A DNA stretch of 40,047 nt, from contig NZ_QGSZ01000157.1 of NCBI RefSeq assembly GCF_003857055.1, positions 1 to 40,047 on the forward strand, read 5' to 3'. Shown in pieces: positions 27,561 through 34,956 of the stretch. Numbering within the stretch: the stretch's first letter is position 1; each line of letters begins with the position of its first letter. Below the pieces are notes generated by a model, which did no database searches, was not told the DNA's origin, and saw nothing but the letters and a program-made list of their open reading frames with translations. The translations under genes were made by a program, and so were the position numbers. This stretch comes from Micromonospora inaquosa. GTDB lineage: Bacteria > Actinomycetota > Actinomycetes > Mycobacteriales > Micromonosporaceae.

Positions 27561-28500
27561 TCTCGCTGAGCTGGTCCGCGCTCCGGCGGCACTCTCGGTG
27601 CCCGGTGACGTGATCGCCGGGGCCGCGGCGGCCGGGACGTTGAGCCCGCGTACCCCGGCCCTGGCCGGCGCGTCGGTGCTGCTCTACTGGGCCGGCATGG
27701 CCGCCAACGACTGGGCCGACCGGCAGTTGGACGCCGAGGAGCGCCCCGAGCGGCCGATCCCGAGCGGGCGGGTCACCCCGGCCGCCGCGGTGGGTCTCGC
27801 GGCGGGCCTCACCGCCGCCGGAGTGGGCCTGGCCGCCGCCGTGGGCGGTCGCCGCGCCGCCGCGCTCGCCGTGCCGCTGGCCGCCACCATCTGGGGGTAC
27901 GACCTGCTGGCCAAGAACACCGCCGCCGGTCCGGCCGTGATGGCCGCCTGCCGGGGGCTGGACGTGCTGCTCGGCGCGTCCGGCGGCCGGCTGACCCGGG
28001 CGTTGCCGGCGGCGGCCACCGTCGCCGCGCACACCTGGACGGTCACCGCGCTGTCCCGCCGGGAGGTCACCGGCGCCGACGCCACCCTGCCGATGCGCAC
28101 CCTGGCGGGCACCGCGTTGGTCGCCGCCAGTGCCGTCGCCGGCCCAGGGGCCCGACGTGCCGCCGCCCGCACGGCGGTCCAGGCCGGATCCACCGACCGG
28201 GTCGAGGCAGTCGGCGGGGTCGGGGTTGGCGCGGGTCGCAGTCGCTCCGCCGGGATCGGGGCGATGCTGCCCGCCGTGCTTGCCGGCTGGTACGCCGCCC
28301 GTTACGGCGCGGCCCAGGCCGAGGTGGTCCGGGACCCGTCGGCCGGGCGGGTCCGCGCGGCCGTCGGCGCCGGGATCACCGGATTGCCGGCCCTCCAGGG
28401 GGCCCTCACCGCGCGGGGCGGAGCAGGTCTGCTCGGGGTGGCTGTCGCGGCGGCCGCGCCGCTGGGTCGACGGTTGGCCCGGAAGGTCTCCCCGACATGA
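27544..28500 (+). CDS. eboC: UbiA-family prenyltransferase, EboC/SCO3242-like
   Basis: 318 aa integral-membrane prenyltransferase. The first Asp-rich motif is NDWADRQLDAEERPERPIPSGRV (N55 to about 77), where Mg-prenyl diphosphate binds; the usual second motif is weaker (KNTAAGPAVMAACRGLDVLLG). About eight hydrophobic segments alternate with Ala/Gly-rich stretches. UbiA proteins move a prenyl group from a diphosphate to an acceptor in the membrane. The start is set at ATG 27544, inside the end of the cyclase gene; ATG 27535 leaves no room for a Shine-Dalgarno. Its stop overlaps the next ATG by 4 nt. The polyprenyl synthase ending this operon is the likely donor source. Confidence 0.87.
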   Translation: MTTLADLAELVRAPAALSVPGDVIAGAAAAGTLSPRTPALAGASVLLYWAGMAANDWADRQLDAEERPERPIPSGRVTPAAAVGLAAGLTAAGVGLAAAVGGRRAAALAVPLAATIWGYDLLAKNTAAGPAVMAACRGLDVLLGASGGRLTRALPAAATVAAHTWTVTALSRREVTGADATLPMRTLAGTALVAASAVAGPGARRAAARTAVQAGSTDRVEAVGGVGVGAGRSRSAGIGAMLPAVLAGWYAARYGAAQAEVVRDPSAGRVRAAVGAGITGLPALQGALTARGGAGLLGVAVAAAAPLGRRLARKVSPT

Positions 28501-29546
28501 GCGTCCCCGAGCCTCGACCCGGAGCGCCGGCCGCCGACGCCACGACGCTGCGCCTCGGGTACGGCACGAACGGTTTCGCCAACCACCGGCTCGACGACGC
28601 GCTCGCCGTGATCGCCGAGCTGGGCTACGACGGGGTGGCGCTCACCCTGGACCACGACCACCTGGACCCGTTCGCGCCCGGGCTCACCCGCCGGGTCGCC
28701 GCCGTCAGTCGCCGGCTGGAATCGTTGGGCCTGGCGGTGGTCATCGAGACCGGGGCCCGCTACCTGCTCGACCCGTGGCGCAAGCACGCCCCGACGTTGC
28801 TGCACGACGACCCGACCCGGCGGATCGAGTTCCTGCGCCGGGCCGTGCGGATCGGCGCCGACCTGGGCGCGGAGGCGGTCTCGTTCTGGGCCGGTGTCCG
28901 ACCCGAGGCGGTGTCACCCCAGTGCGCCTGGGACCGGCTGGTGGCCGGCTGCGCCACAGTGGTCGACGCGGCCGACGCCGCCGGCGTCACGCTCGGCTTC
29001 GAACCGGAGCCGGGCATGCTGGTGCAGGACATCGCCGACTGGCGTCGGCTGCACGCCGCCCTCGACAACCCGGCCCGCTTCGGCATCACCCTGGACATCG
29101 GCCACTGCCGGTGCCTGGAGCCGTGGCCGGTGCCGCAGTGCGTCGCCGAGGTGGCCGCTCACCTGGTCAACGTGCAGATCGACGACATGCGCCGGGGCGT
29201 GCACGAGCACCTGGAGTTCGGCGTCGGCGAGATCGACTTCCCGCCGGTGCTGGCCGCGCTGCGCGACACCGGCTACCGCGGCCTGGTCGCCGTCGAGCTG
29301 CCCCGGGACTCGCACGCCGCGCCCGCAGTGGCCGCCCGGTCGATCGAGTTCCTGCATGCCGCCGCCGCGACGGCCACCAATGACCACCCTGCCAACACCC
29401 TTTGCTCTGCACCCGCCGAGGCGACACCCGCCGAGGCGACACCCGCCGAGGCGACACCCGCCGACGCGACACCTGCCGAGGCGACACCCGCCGACGCGAC
29501 ACCCACCGAGGCGACATCCGCGACAGAGGCCCCGGCGCATATATAG
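28497..29546 (+). CDS. Xylose-isomerase-like TIM barrel (sugar phosphate isomerase/epimerase family)
   Basis: 349 aa. The barrel starts LRLGYGTNGFANHRLDDAL and has metal-ligand positions typical of AP-endonuclease-2/xylose isomerase-like enzymes: FEPEPG (Glu 169), TLDIGHC (Asp 200, His 203), His 236 and AVELPRDSH (Glu 267). Family similarity ends near residue 292. The last 45 residues are a low-complexity tail of PAEAT/PADAT pentapeptides encoded by a 15-bp minisatellite, ending with the last base of the stop codon as the first base of an inverted repeat. It shares the FEPEPG and LGYxTN motifs with EboE downstream, so the two are probably ancient paralogues. The true substrate, perhaps a cyclitol or its derivative, is unknown. 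Confidence 0.85.
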   Translation: MSVPEPRPGAPAADATTLRLGYGTNGFANHRLDDALAVIAELGYDGVALTLDHDHLDPFAPGLTRRVAAVSRRLESLGLAVVIETGARYLLDPWRKHAPTLLHDDPTRRIEFLRRAVRIGADLGAEAVSFWAGVRPEAVSPQCAWDRLVAGCATVVDAADAAGVTLGFEPEPGMLVQDIADWRRLHAALDNPARFGITLDIGHCRCLEPWPVPQCVAEVAAHLVNVQIDDMRRGVHEHLEFGVGEIDFPPVLAALRDTGYRGLVAVELPRDSHAAPAVAARSIEFLHAAAATATNDHPANTLCSAPAEATPAEATPAEATPADATPAEATPADATPTEATSATEAPAHI

Positions 29547-29563
29547 GTGCAGAGCAAAGGGTG
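29396..29563. repeat. Perfect 18-bp inverted repeat bracketing a minisatellite
   Basis: CACCCTTTGCTCTGCACC (29396-29413) is the exact reverse complement of GGTGCAGAGCAAAGGGTG (29546-29563). The left arm is coding, the right arm begins at the last base of the TAG stop. Between them lies the 15-bp repeat array and an AT-rich CATATATAG. It could act as a large mRNA stem within the operon or be a trace of a palindromic mobile element. Confidence 0.9.
29411..29515 (+). repeat. 15-bp minisatellite, seven units, encoding PAEAT-type pentapeptides
   Basis: The unit ACCCGCCGAGGCGAC is repeated head to tail seven times from 29411, with single-base variants (ACCCGCCGACGCGAC twice, ACCTGCC and ACCCACC once each), then a degenerate eighth unit. 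Being a multiple of three, copy-number changes keep the frame. It forms the C-terminal tail of the TIM-barrel protein. Confidence 0.95.
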
Positions 29564-29606
29564 GTGACGGGGCGCGCGCCTGGATCAGCAAGAGGGAGGA
29601 GACGGG

Positions 29607-30215
29607 ATGACACCGGATTCACTACGGGCCGCGCTGGGAGGCGTACCCGATCCCGATTGGCTGGACACGGCGCTGCGCCGGGTCACGACCGAGCCCACCG
29701 CGATCACCCGGCTCTTCCCCGCCGTCGGTCGACGCTGCGGCCGGGCCGCGCTGCCCGACGCCCCCGGCTGGACCGCCGACGACGCGGCCCGCGTGTTGCT
29801 GCTCACCAGCCTGCCCGACGAGCACGCGGAGTACGCCGAGCGCCTCTACCAGCACGGTGACGCCGCCGAGCGACGAGCAGTGCTGCGGGCCCTGCCGATG
29901 CTGCCGATCGGCGCCGCCGGGGTTCCGTTGCTGCACGACGCGATCCGGACCAACGACACCCGGCTGGTCGCCGCCGCGCTCGGCCCCTACGCCCGCCACC
30001 TCGACCCGGCCGCCTGGCGGCAGGCGGTGCTCAAGTGCGTGTTCAGCGGCGTCCCCCTGGCCGGGGTGGCCGACCTGGACACCCGGGCCGACGGCGAGCT
30101 GGCCGCGATGCTGGCCGCGCTCGCCGCCGAACGGCACGCCGCCGGCCGGGAGTTGCCCGCCGACGCCACCGACCTGCTCCACCGGCTCACCGCCGCACTG
30201 CCCCGGGAGGCGTGA
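29607..30215 (+). CDS. eboA: EboA-family protein
   Basis: 202 aa, helical throughout (SLRAALGGVPDPDWLDTALRRV, AEYAERLYQHGDAAERRAVLRALPML, DTRLVAAALGPYARHLDPAAWRQAVLKCVF) with no catalytic motif. The family member is recognised by the VLKCVF(S/T)G(V/I)PL element and by its position directly before the TatD-like gene, the standard eboA-eboB order. EboA's molecular role is unknown; in Nostoc the cluster is needed to get a scytonemin precursor to the periplasm. ATG 29607 has GGGAGGAG six bases before it; its TGA stop is directly followed by the ATG of the next gene. Confidence 0.85.
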   Translation: MTPDSLRAALGGVPDPDWLDTALRRVTTEPTAITRLFPAVGRRCGRAALPDAPGWTADDAARVLLLTSLPDEHAEYAERLYQHGDAAERRAVLRALPMLPIGAAGVPLLHDAIRTNDTRLVAAALGPYARHLDPAAWRQAVLKCVFSGVPLAGVADLDTRADGELAAMLAALAAERHAAGRELPADATDLLHRLTAALPREA

Positions 30216-31073
30216 ATGCGCATCTTCGACCCCCACATCCACATGACCTCACGCACCACCGACGACTACGAACGGATGGCCGCCGCCGGAGTGCGCGCGG
30301 TGGTGGAGCCGGCGTTCTGGCTGGGTCAACCGCGCACCAGCGCCGCCTCGTTCACCGACTACTTCGACTCACTGATCGGGTGGGAGCCGTTCCGGGCCGG
30401 GCAGTTCGGGGTGCGCCACTTCGCCACCATCGCGCTGAACCCCAAGGAAGCCAACGACCCGCGCTGCCGTCCGGTCCTCGACCTGCTGCCCCGCTACCTG
30501 GACAAGGACGCGGTGGTCGCGGTCGGCGAGATCGGCTACGACTCGATGACACCCGAGGAGGACGAGGCGTTCGCGGCGCAGCTCGCCCTCGCTGTGGCGT
30601 ACGAGCTGCCGGCGCTGGTGCACACCCCGCACCGGGACAAGGCGCGCGGCTGCGAGCGGACCCTCGCCGTGGTCGCCGAGTCCGGCATCGACGCCGGTCG
30701 CGTGGTGGTCGACCACCTCAACGAGGTGACAGTCAAGCTGGTCCGCGACAGCGGCTGCTGGCTGGGCTTCTCGATCTACCCGGACACCAAGATGACCCCG
30801 CAGCGGATGGTGGAGCTGCTGCGCGAGTACGGCACCGAGCGGATGCTGGTCAACTCGGCAGCCGACTGGGGGCGCTCCGACCCGCTGCTGACCCGGGCCA
30901 CCGGCGAGGCGATGCTGCTGGCCGGCTTCAGCGATGACGACGTCGACAAGGTGCTGTGGCGAAACCCGGTGGAGTTCTACGGGCAGTCGGGGCGACTCGA
31001 CCTCAGCGACCTGGACGTCACCGCCGCCGTGGACCCGCAGACCGGCAACTCGATCCTGCGCGGCGGCAGCTGA
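30216..31073 (+). CDS. eboB: TatD-like metal-dependent hydrolase, EboB
   Basis: 285 aa amidohydrolase-superfamily protein. Metal ligands are visible in the TatD order: DPHIHM (His 7, His 9), GEIGYDS (Glu 105), LVHTPHRDK (His 136, His 139), VVDHLNE (His 167) and NSAADWG (Asp 217). Usual TatD enzymes are nucleases; this subfamily differs in sequence and belongs to ebo clusters, where the substrate is unknown. ATG 30216 directly follows the eboA stop; its TGA overlaps the next ATG (TGATG). Confidence 0.87.
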   Translation: MRIFDPHIHMTSRTTDDYERMAAAGVRAVVEPAFWLGQPRTSAASFTDYFDSLIGWEPFRAGQFGVRHFATIALNPKEANDPRCRPVLDLLPRYLDKDAVVAVGEIGYDSMTPEEDEAFAAQLALAVAYELPALVHTPHRDKARGCERTLAVVAESGIDAGRVVVDHLNEVTVKLVRDSGCWLGFSIYPDTKMTPQRMVELLREYGTERMLVNSAADWGRSDPLLTRATGEAMLLAGFSDDDVDKVLWRNPVEFYGQSGRLDLSDLDVTAAVDPQTGNSILRGGS

Positions 31074-32272
31074 TGCGGCTGCGACATGCCGGCGGGGAGA
31101 CCGTCCACCTCGGCTACTGCACCAACGTGCACCCCGCCGAGGACCTCGCTGGCATCCTCGGTCAACTGGACACCTACGCGGTGCCGGTCCGCGAGGCGCT
31201 CGGCAGCGACCTGCTCGGGCTCGGCCTGTGGCTGGCCGCCCCGGTCGCCGCCGAACTGGCCGCCGACCCGGCGCTACGACGCCGGTTGCGCACCGAGCTG
31301 GACGCGCGCGGGCTGGAGGTGGTCACCCTCAACGGCTTCCCGTACGCGGCCTTCCAGGCGCCGGTGGTCAAGCAGGACGTGTACCACCCGGACTGGACCA
31401 CCGAGCAGCGCCTGACGTACACCCTCGACCTGGCCCGGGTCCTCGCCGACCTGCTGCCCGACGACGCCGCCCGGGGTTCGATCTCCACTCTGCCGCTGGC
31501 CTGGCGGCAACCGTGGGACACCGGCCGGGCCGATGCGGCCCGACGGCGACTGGACCAGCTGGCCACCGGGCTGGCCACGGTGCAGCGCGACACCGGCCGT
31601 GAGGTGCGCATCGCCTTCGAGCCGGAGCCCGGCTGTGTCGTGGAGAGCACCGCCCAGGCCGCGGCGTTGCTGTCCGGGATGGACACCGAACGGCTGGGGG
31701 TCTGCCTCGACCTGGCCCACCTGGCCTGCGCCTGGGAGGAACCGGCCGAGGCGCTGCAACGGCTACGGGCCGCCGGACTTCCCGTGGTGAAGGTGCAGGT
31801 GTCGGCCGCCGTCGAGGCCGCCGACCCGGAGGGTGGGGCCGAGGCGTTGCGCCGCTGGGTGGAGCCCCGCTTCCTGCACCAGACCCGGGGCGCCGGTTGC
31901 GCCGGTCTGGCCGACCCGGCCGACCCGGCGTACGCGGCCGACGACCTGGACGAGGCGCTGGACCAGGAGCTACCCGGCCCGTGGCGGGTGCACTACCACG
32001 TGCCCCTGCACGCCCCACCCGAGGAACCGCTCGGCTCGACCCTTCCGGTGCTCCGTGCGGCCCTGAGAGCGCTCTTCGAGGGCCCGACCGCCGGTTGTGA
32101 CCACCTCGACGTCGAGACGTACACCTGGGGGGTGCTGCCGGCCGCACGACGGCCCGGCACCGACGCGGAGCTGGCCGCCGGCATCGCCGCGGAGCTGGCC
32201 TTCGCCCGAGACGAACTGGTCGGCCTCGGTCTGACCACAGAGCGATCCGTGAGCATGGGGGTGACGCGATGA
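31073..32272 (+). CDS. eboE: Metabolite traffic protein EboE (TIM barrel)
   Basis: 399 aa xylose-isomerase-like barrel. The N-terminus VHLGYCTNVHPAEDLAGIL (11-29) is the EboE hallmark; further landmarks are TLNGFPYAAFQAPVVKQDVY (85-104), IAFEPEPGC (Glu 183) and CLDLAHLACAW (Asp 213, His 216), then a C-terminal domain with WRVHYHVPLHAPP and DHLDVETYTWGVLP. Metal-ligand residues are kept, so an enzymatic role is likely despite the traffic name, which comes from the scytonemin-export phenotype of the cluster. ATG 31073 overlaps the eboB stop, and its own stop overlaps the next ATG by 4 nt. It is paralogous to the barrel protein at 28497. Confidence 0.88.
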   Translation: MRLRHAGGETVHLGYCTNVHPAEDLAGILGQLDTYAVPVREALGSDLLGLGLWLAAPVAAELAADPALRRRLRTELDARGLEVVTLNGFPYAAFQAPVVKQDVYHPDWTTEQRLTYTLDLARVLADLLPDDAARGSISTLPLAWRQPWDTGRADAARRRLDQLATGLATVQRDTGREVRIAFEPEPGCVVESTAQAAALLSGMDTERLGVCLDLAHLACAWEEPAEALQRLRAAGLPVVKVQVSAAVEAADPEGGAEALRRWVEPRFLHQTRGAGCAGLADPADPAYAADDLDEALDQELPGPWRVHYHVPLHAPPEEPLGSTLPVLRAALRALFEGPTAGCDHLDVETYTWGVLPAARRPGTDAELAAGIAAELAFARDELVGLGLTTERSVSMGVTR

Positions 32273-33675
32273 GCCGGCGACTGGTGGTCCTCGACGTGGT
32301 GGGGTTGACGCCCCGACTACTGGCGCACATGCCTCGACTGCGGGGGGTCGCCGACGGCGGCTTCCGGGCCGAGCTGGGCACCGTGCTGCCCGCCGTGACC
32401 TGCTCGGTGCAGTCCACCTTCCTCACCGGCGAGCCGCCCAGCGGGCACGGCATCGTCGGCAACGGGTGGTATTTCCGGGAACTGGGCGAGGTGTTGCTGT
32501 GGCGGCAGCACAACGCGCTGGTCGGCGGAGACAAGCTCTGGCAGGCCGCCCGGCGGGCCGAGCCCGGTTACACAGTGGCCAACGTCTGCTGGTGGTACGC
32601 CATGGGCGCGGACGTGAACTGGACGGTGACACCCCGCCCGGTCTACTACGCCGACGGGCGCAAGGAGCCGGACTGCTACACCGACCCGCCGGAGCTGCAC
32701 GACGCGCTCACCGGGCGGCTGGGCACGTTCCCGCTCTTCACCTACTGGGGGCCGACGGCCGGGTTGCCGTCGTCGCGGTGGATCTGCCAGGCGGCCGAGC
32801 AGATCCTCGCCGACGTGTCACCAGACCTGACCCTGGTCTACGTGCCGCACCTGGACTACGACCTGCAACGTTTCGGTCCCTCGTCGGCCCAGGCCGCTGC
32901 GGCGGCGGCCGAACTGGACGCGGTGCTCGGCCCGCTCCTGGACGCCGCCCGGGCCCGGGACGCCACAGTGGTGGTGCTCTCGGAGTACGGCATCACCGAC
33001 GTGTCCCGGCCGGTGGACGTCAACCGGCTGCTGCGCGCTGAGGGGCTGCTGCGGGTGCACACCCAGGACGGCATGGAATACCTCGATCCGTGGACGTCGA
33101 AGGCGTTCGCGGTCGCCGACCACCAGGTCGCGCACGTCTACGTCAAGGATCCGGCCGATGTGCCGGCGGTGGCGAAGCTCTGCGCCAACCTGCCCGGGGT
33201 GGCTGAGGTGCTCGACGCCGACGGCAAGGCCGCACACGGGCTGGACCATCCGCGCGCCGGTGAGCTGGTGCTGGTGGCCGAGCCGGACGCCTGGTTCACG
33301 TACTACTACTGGTTGGACGACGACCGGGCACCGGACTTCGCCCGGCTCGTGGAGATTCACCGGAAGCCGGGTTACGACCCGGCCGAGCTGTTCTTCGACC
33401 CGGCAAACCCCGGTGCCGCGAAGGCTCGGGCCGGTGTCGCGTTGGCCCGCAAGAAGCTCGGCATGCGCTACCTGATGAGCGCGGTCGGCCTGGACGCCGG
33501 CGCGCGGGCGGTGCGGGGCTCGCACGGGCGGCTGCCGGACGACCCGGCGGACGCCCCGGTGCTGCTCTGCTCCGACCCGTCCGCGGCCCGGGACAAGATC
33601 GCGGCGACCGAGGTCAAGGCGCTGCTGCTGGAGCTGGCCGGGCTGAGCCCGGGCGGGTCGGGGGAGGGGGCATGA
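32269..33675 (+). CDS. eboF: Alkaline phosphatase/nucleotide pyrophosphatase-superfamily protein, EboF-like
   Basis: 468 aa. Alkaline-phosphatase-superfamily landmarks: LVVLDVVGLTP (Asp 9), the nucleophile region LPAVTCSVQSTFLTGEPPSGHGIVGNGW (Thr 44), YVPHLDYDLQRFGP (191-204, with His 194, Asp 196, Asp 198), LSEYGI (238-242) and VADHQVAHV (His 285). No signal peptide is visible, so it acts in the cytosol unless exported by a partner. Members hydrolyse phosphomonoesters or diesters; in this operon it could remove phosphate from the cyclitol product. The ATG overlaps the eboE stop and its own stop overlaps the polyprenyl synthase ATG. Confidence 0.86.
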   Translation: MSRRLVVLDVVGLTPRLLAHMPRLRGVADGGFRAELGTVLPAVTCSVQSTFLTGEPPSGHGIVGNGWYFRELGEVLLWRQHNALVGGDKLWQAARRAEPGYTVANVCWWYAMGADVNWTVTPRPVYYADGRKEPDCYTDPPELHDALTGRLGTFPLFTYWGPTAGLPSSRWICQAAEQILADVSPDLTLVYVPHLDYDLQRFGPSSAQAAAAAAELDAVLGPLLDAARARDATVVVLSEYGITDVSRPVDVNRLLRAEGLLRVHTQDGMEYLDPWTSKAFAVADHQVAHVYVKDPADVPAVAKLCANLPGVAEVLDADGKAAHGLDHPRAGELVLVAEPDAWFTYYYWLDDDRAPDFARLVEIHRKPGYDPAELFFDPANPGAAKARAGVALARKKLGMRYLMSAVGLDAGARAVRGSHGRLPDDPADAPVLLCSDPSAARDKIAATEVKALLLELAGLSPGGSGEGA

Positions 33676-34739
33676 CGGTCACCGTCGCGACCGCCGACGC
33701 CAGCGGCCTGCGGGCGCGCTTCGACGCGGAGCTGGCCGGGTTCCTCGAACGGCAGGGCCCGGACTGGCCCGACGGCGCGCCGCGGGGCGTGTTCACCGCC
33801 CTGCAACGGTTCGTGCTGGCCGGTGGCAAGCGGTTACGACCGCTCTTCTGCTACTGGGGCTGGCGTGGCGCGGGAGCGGCAGATGGCACCCCGATCGTGG
33901 TGGCCGCGGCGGCGCTGGAGCTGTTCCACGCGTTCGCGCTGATCCACGACGACATCCTGGACGGCAGCGACCGCCGCCGCGGTGAGCCGTCGGTGCACCG
34001 GCTCTTCGCCGACCTGCACGCCCGCTCCTCGTGGCGGGGTGACCCCGAGGCGTACGGCCGCAACACCGCGCTGCTCTGCGGGGACCTCTGCGCCGCCTGG
34101 TCGGATCAGATGTTCCACGAGTGCGGGTTGAGCACCGAGCAGGTGCACCGGGGATACGGCGTGTTCGCGCTGATGCGTACCGAGGTGATCGCGGGGGAGT
34201 ACCTGGACCTGGTCTCGGGTGTGGGGGACGGCTCGGTGGCCAGCGCGCTCACCGTGATCCGGATGAAGGCTGCCCGGTACACGGTCACCCGACCGTTGCA
34301 GATCGGTGCGGCTCTGGCCGGCGCGGGGCCGGAGCTGATCGCCGCGCTGGGCGAGTTCGGCGACCCGCTGGGTGACGCGTTCCAGCTCCGCGACGACGTC
34401 CTGGGTGTGTTCGGTGACCCGGCGGTCACCGGGAAGTCGGTCCTGGACGACCTGCGGGAGGGTAAGCCGACGGTGATGATGGCGCTGGCCCGCAGCGCCG
34501 CCGACCGGCCGCAGACCATCCGGCTGCGGGAGCTGTTCGGCAATCCGGCGTTGGACGCCGACGGCGCGGCGGAGCTGCGCGAGATCATCGAGGCGACCGG
34601 CGCGCGGGAGCGGATCGAGCAGATGATCCGGGTCCGGACCGAGGCCGCGCTGTCCGCTCTGCAGAGCGCCGTGGTGGCCGACGAGGCCCGCGCGGCCCTG
34701 GTCGAGCTGGCCGGTCAGGCGATCGACCGACGCGCCTGA
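33672..34739 (+). CDS. Polyprenyl diphosphate synthase
   Basis: 355 aa trans-isoprenyl diphosphate synthase. GGKRLRP (51-57), the first Asp-rich motif HDDILDGSDRRRG (DDILD at 93-97), KAARYTVTRPLQIGA (the conserved Lys-Thr region, here T204) and the second Asp-rich motif FQLRDDVLGVFGD (D241, D242) are all present, so it should be active. The residue five before DDILD is Phe 88 and the one four before is Ala 89, a pattern seen in geranylgeranyl-diphosphate-type enzymes; a C20 product is a weak inference. ATGA overlap with the previous gene places it in the same operon as the EboC prenyltransferase, its likely user. Confidence 0.92.
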   Translation: MTVTVATADASGLRARFDAELAGFLERQGPDWPDGAPRGVFTALQRFVLAGGKRLRPLFCYWGWRGAGAADGTPIVVAAAALELFHAFALIHDDILDGSDRRRGEPSVHRLFADLHARSSWRGDPEAYGRNTALLCGDLCAAWSDQMFHECGLSTEQVHRGYGVFALMRTEVIAGEYLDLVSGVGDGSVASALTVIRMKAARYTVTRPLQIGAALAGAGPELIAALGEFGDPLGDAFQLRDDVLGVFGDPAVTGKSVLDDLREGKPTVMMALARSAADRPQTIRLRELFGNPALDADGAAELREIIEATGARERIEQMIRVRTEAALSALQSAVVADEARAALVELAGQAIDRRA

Positions 34740-34743
34740 CCGG

Positions 34744-34771
34744 CAACTTTCGATCAGATCGACGAAAGTTG
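34744..34771 (+). terminator. Hairpin at the end of the ebo-like operon
   Basis: CAACTTTCG (34744-34752) and CGAAAGTTG (34763-34771) are perfect 9-bp arms around ten bases, starting five bases past the operon's last stop. The stem is unusually AT-rich for this genome and has no U-tract. A terminator is likely; an operator for the next gene is possible. Confidence 0.6.
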
Positions 34772-34818
34772 ATGCTGAACCGCCGGAAGGTATAGACACA
34801 TCGACATGTGCGACTTAG

Positions 34819-34837
34819 TGTCGTGACCAACACGACA
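34819..34837. promoter_or_regulatory. Palindrome upstream of the secreted dehydrogenase gene
   Basis: TGTCGTGACCAACACGACA has perfect 7-bp arms (TGTCGTG/CACGACA) around five bases, in the AT-richer stretch 34740-34850 about 120 bases before the dehydrogenase start. A small CACAT-CGAC-ATGTG palindrome lies just before it (34797-34810). These look like repressor sites for the two secreted-protein genes; no regulator is encoded nearby. Confidence 0.5.
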
Positions 34838-34956
34838 ATGTTTCGTCGAGGTGAACCGGCGGCGCGGTAACCCATCGACCCCCATCACCGCTACGGCATC
34901 CGGCGCGACGGCGCGCGCCCGGCCTGGCAGTCACTCGTCAGGAAGGGGCAGCACAG

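Noticed and set aside
29396..29563. CRISPR array or direct-repeat regulatory element in the minisatellite
   Set aside because: Units are contiguous without spacers, in frame and only 15 bp long; this is a coding minisatellite.
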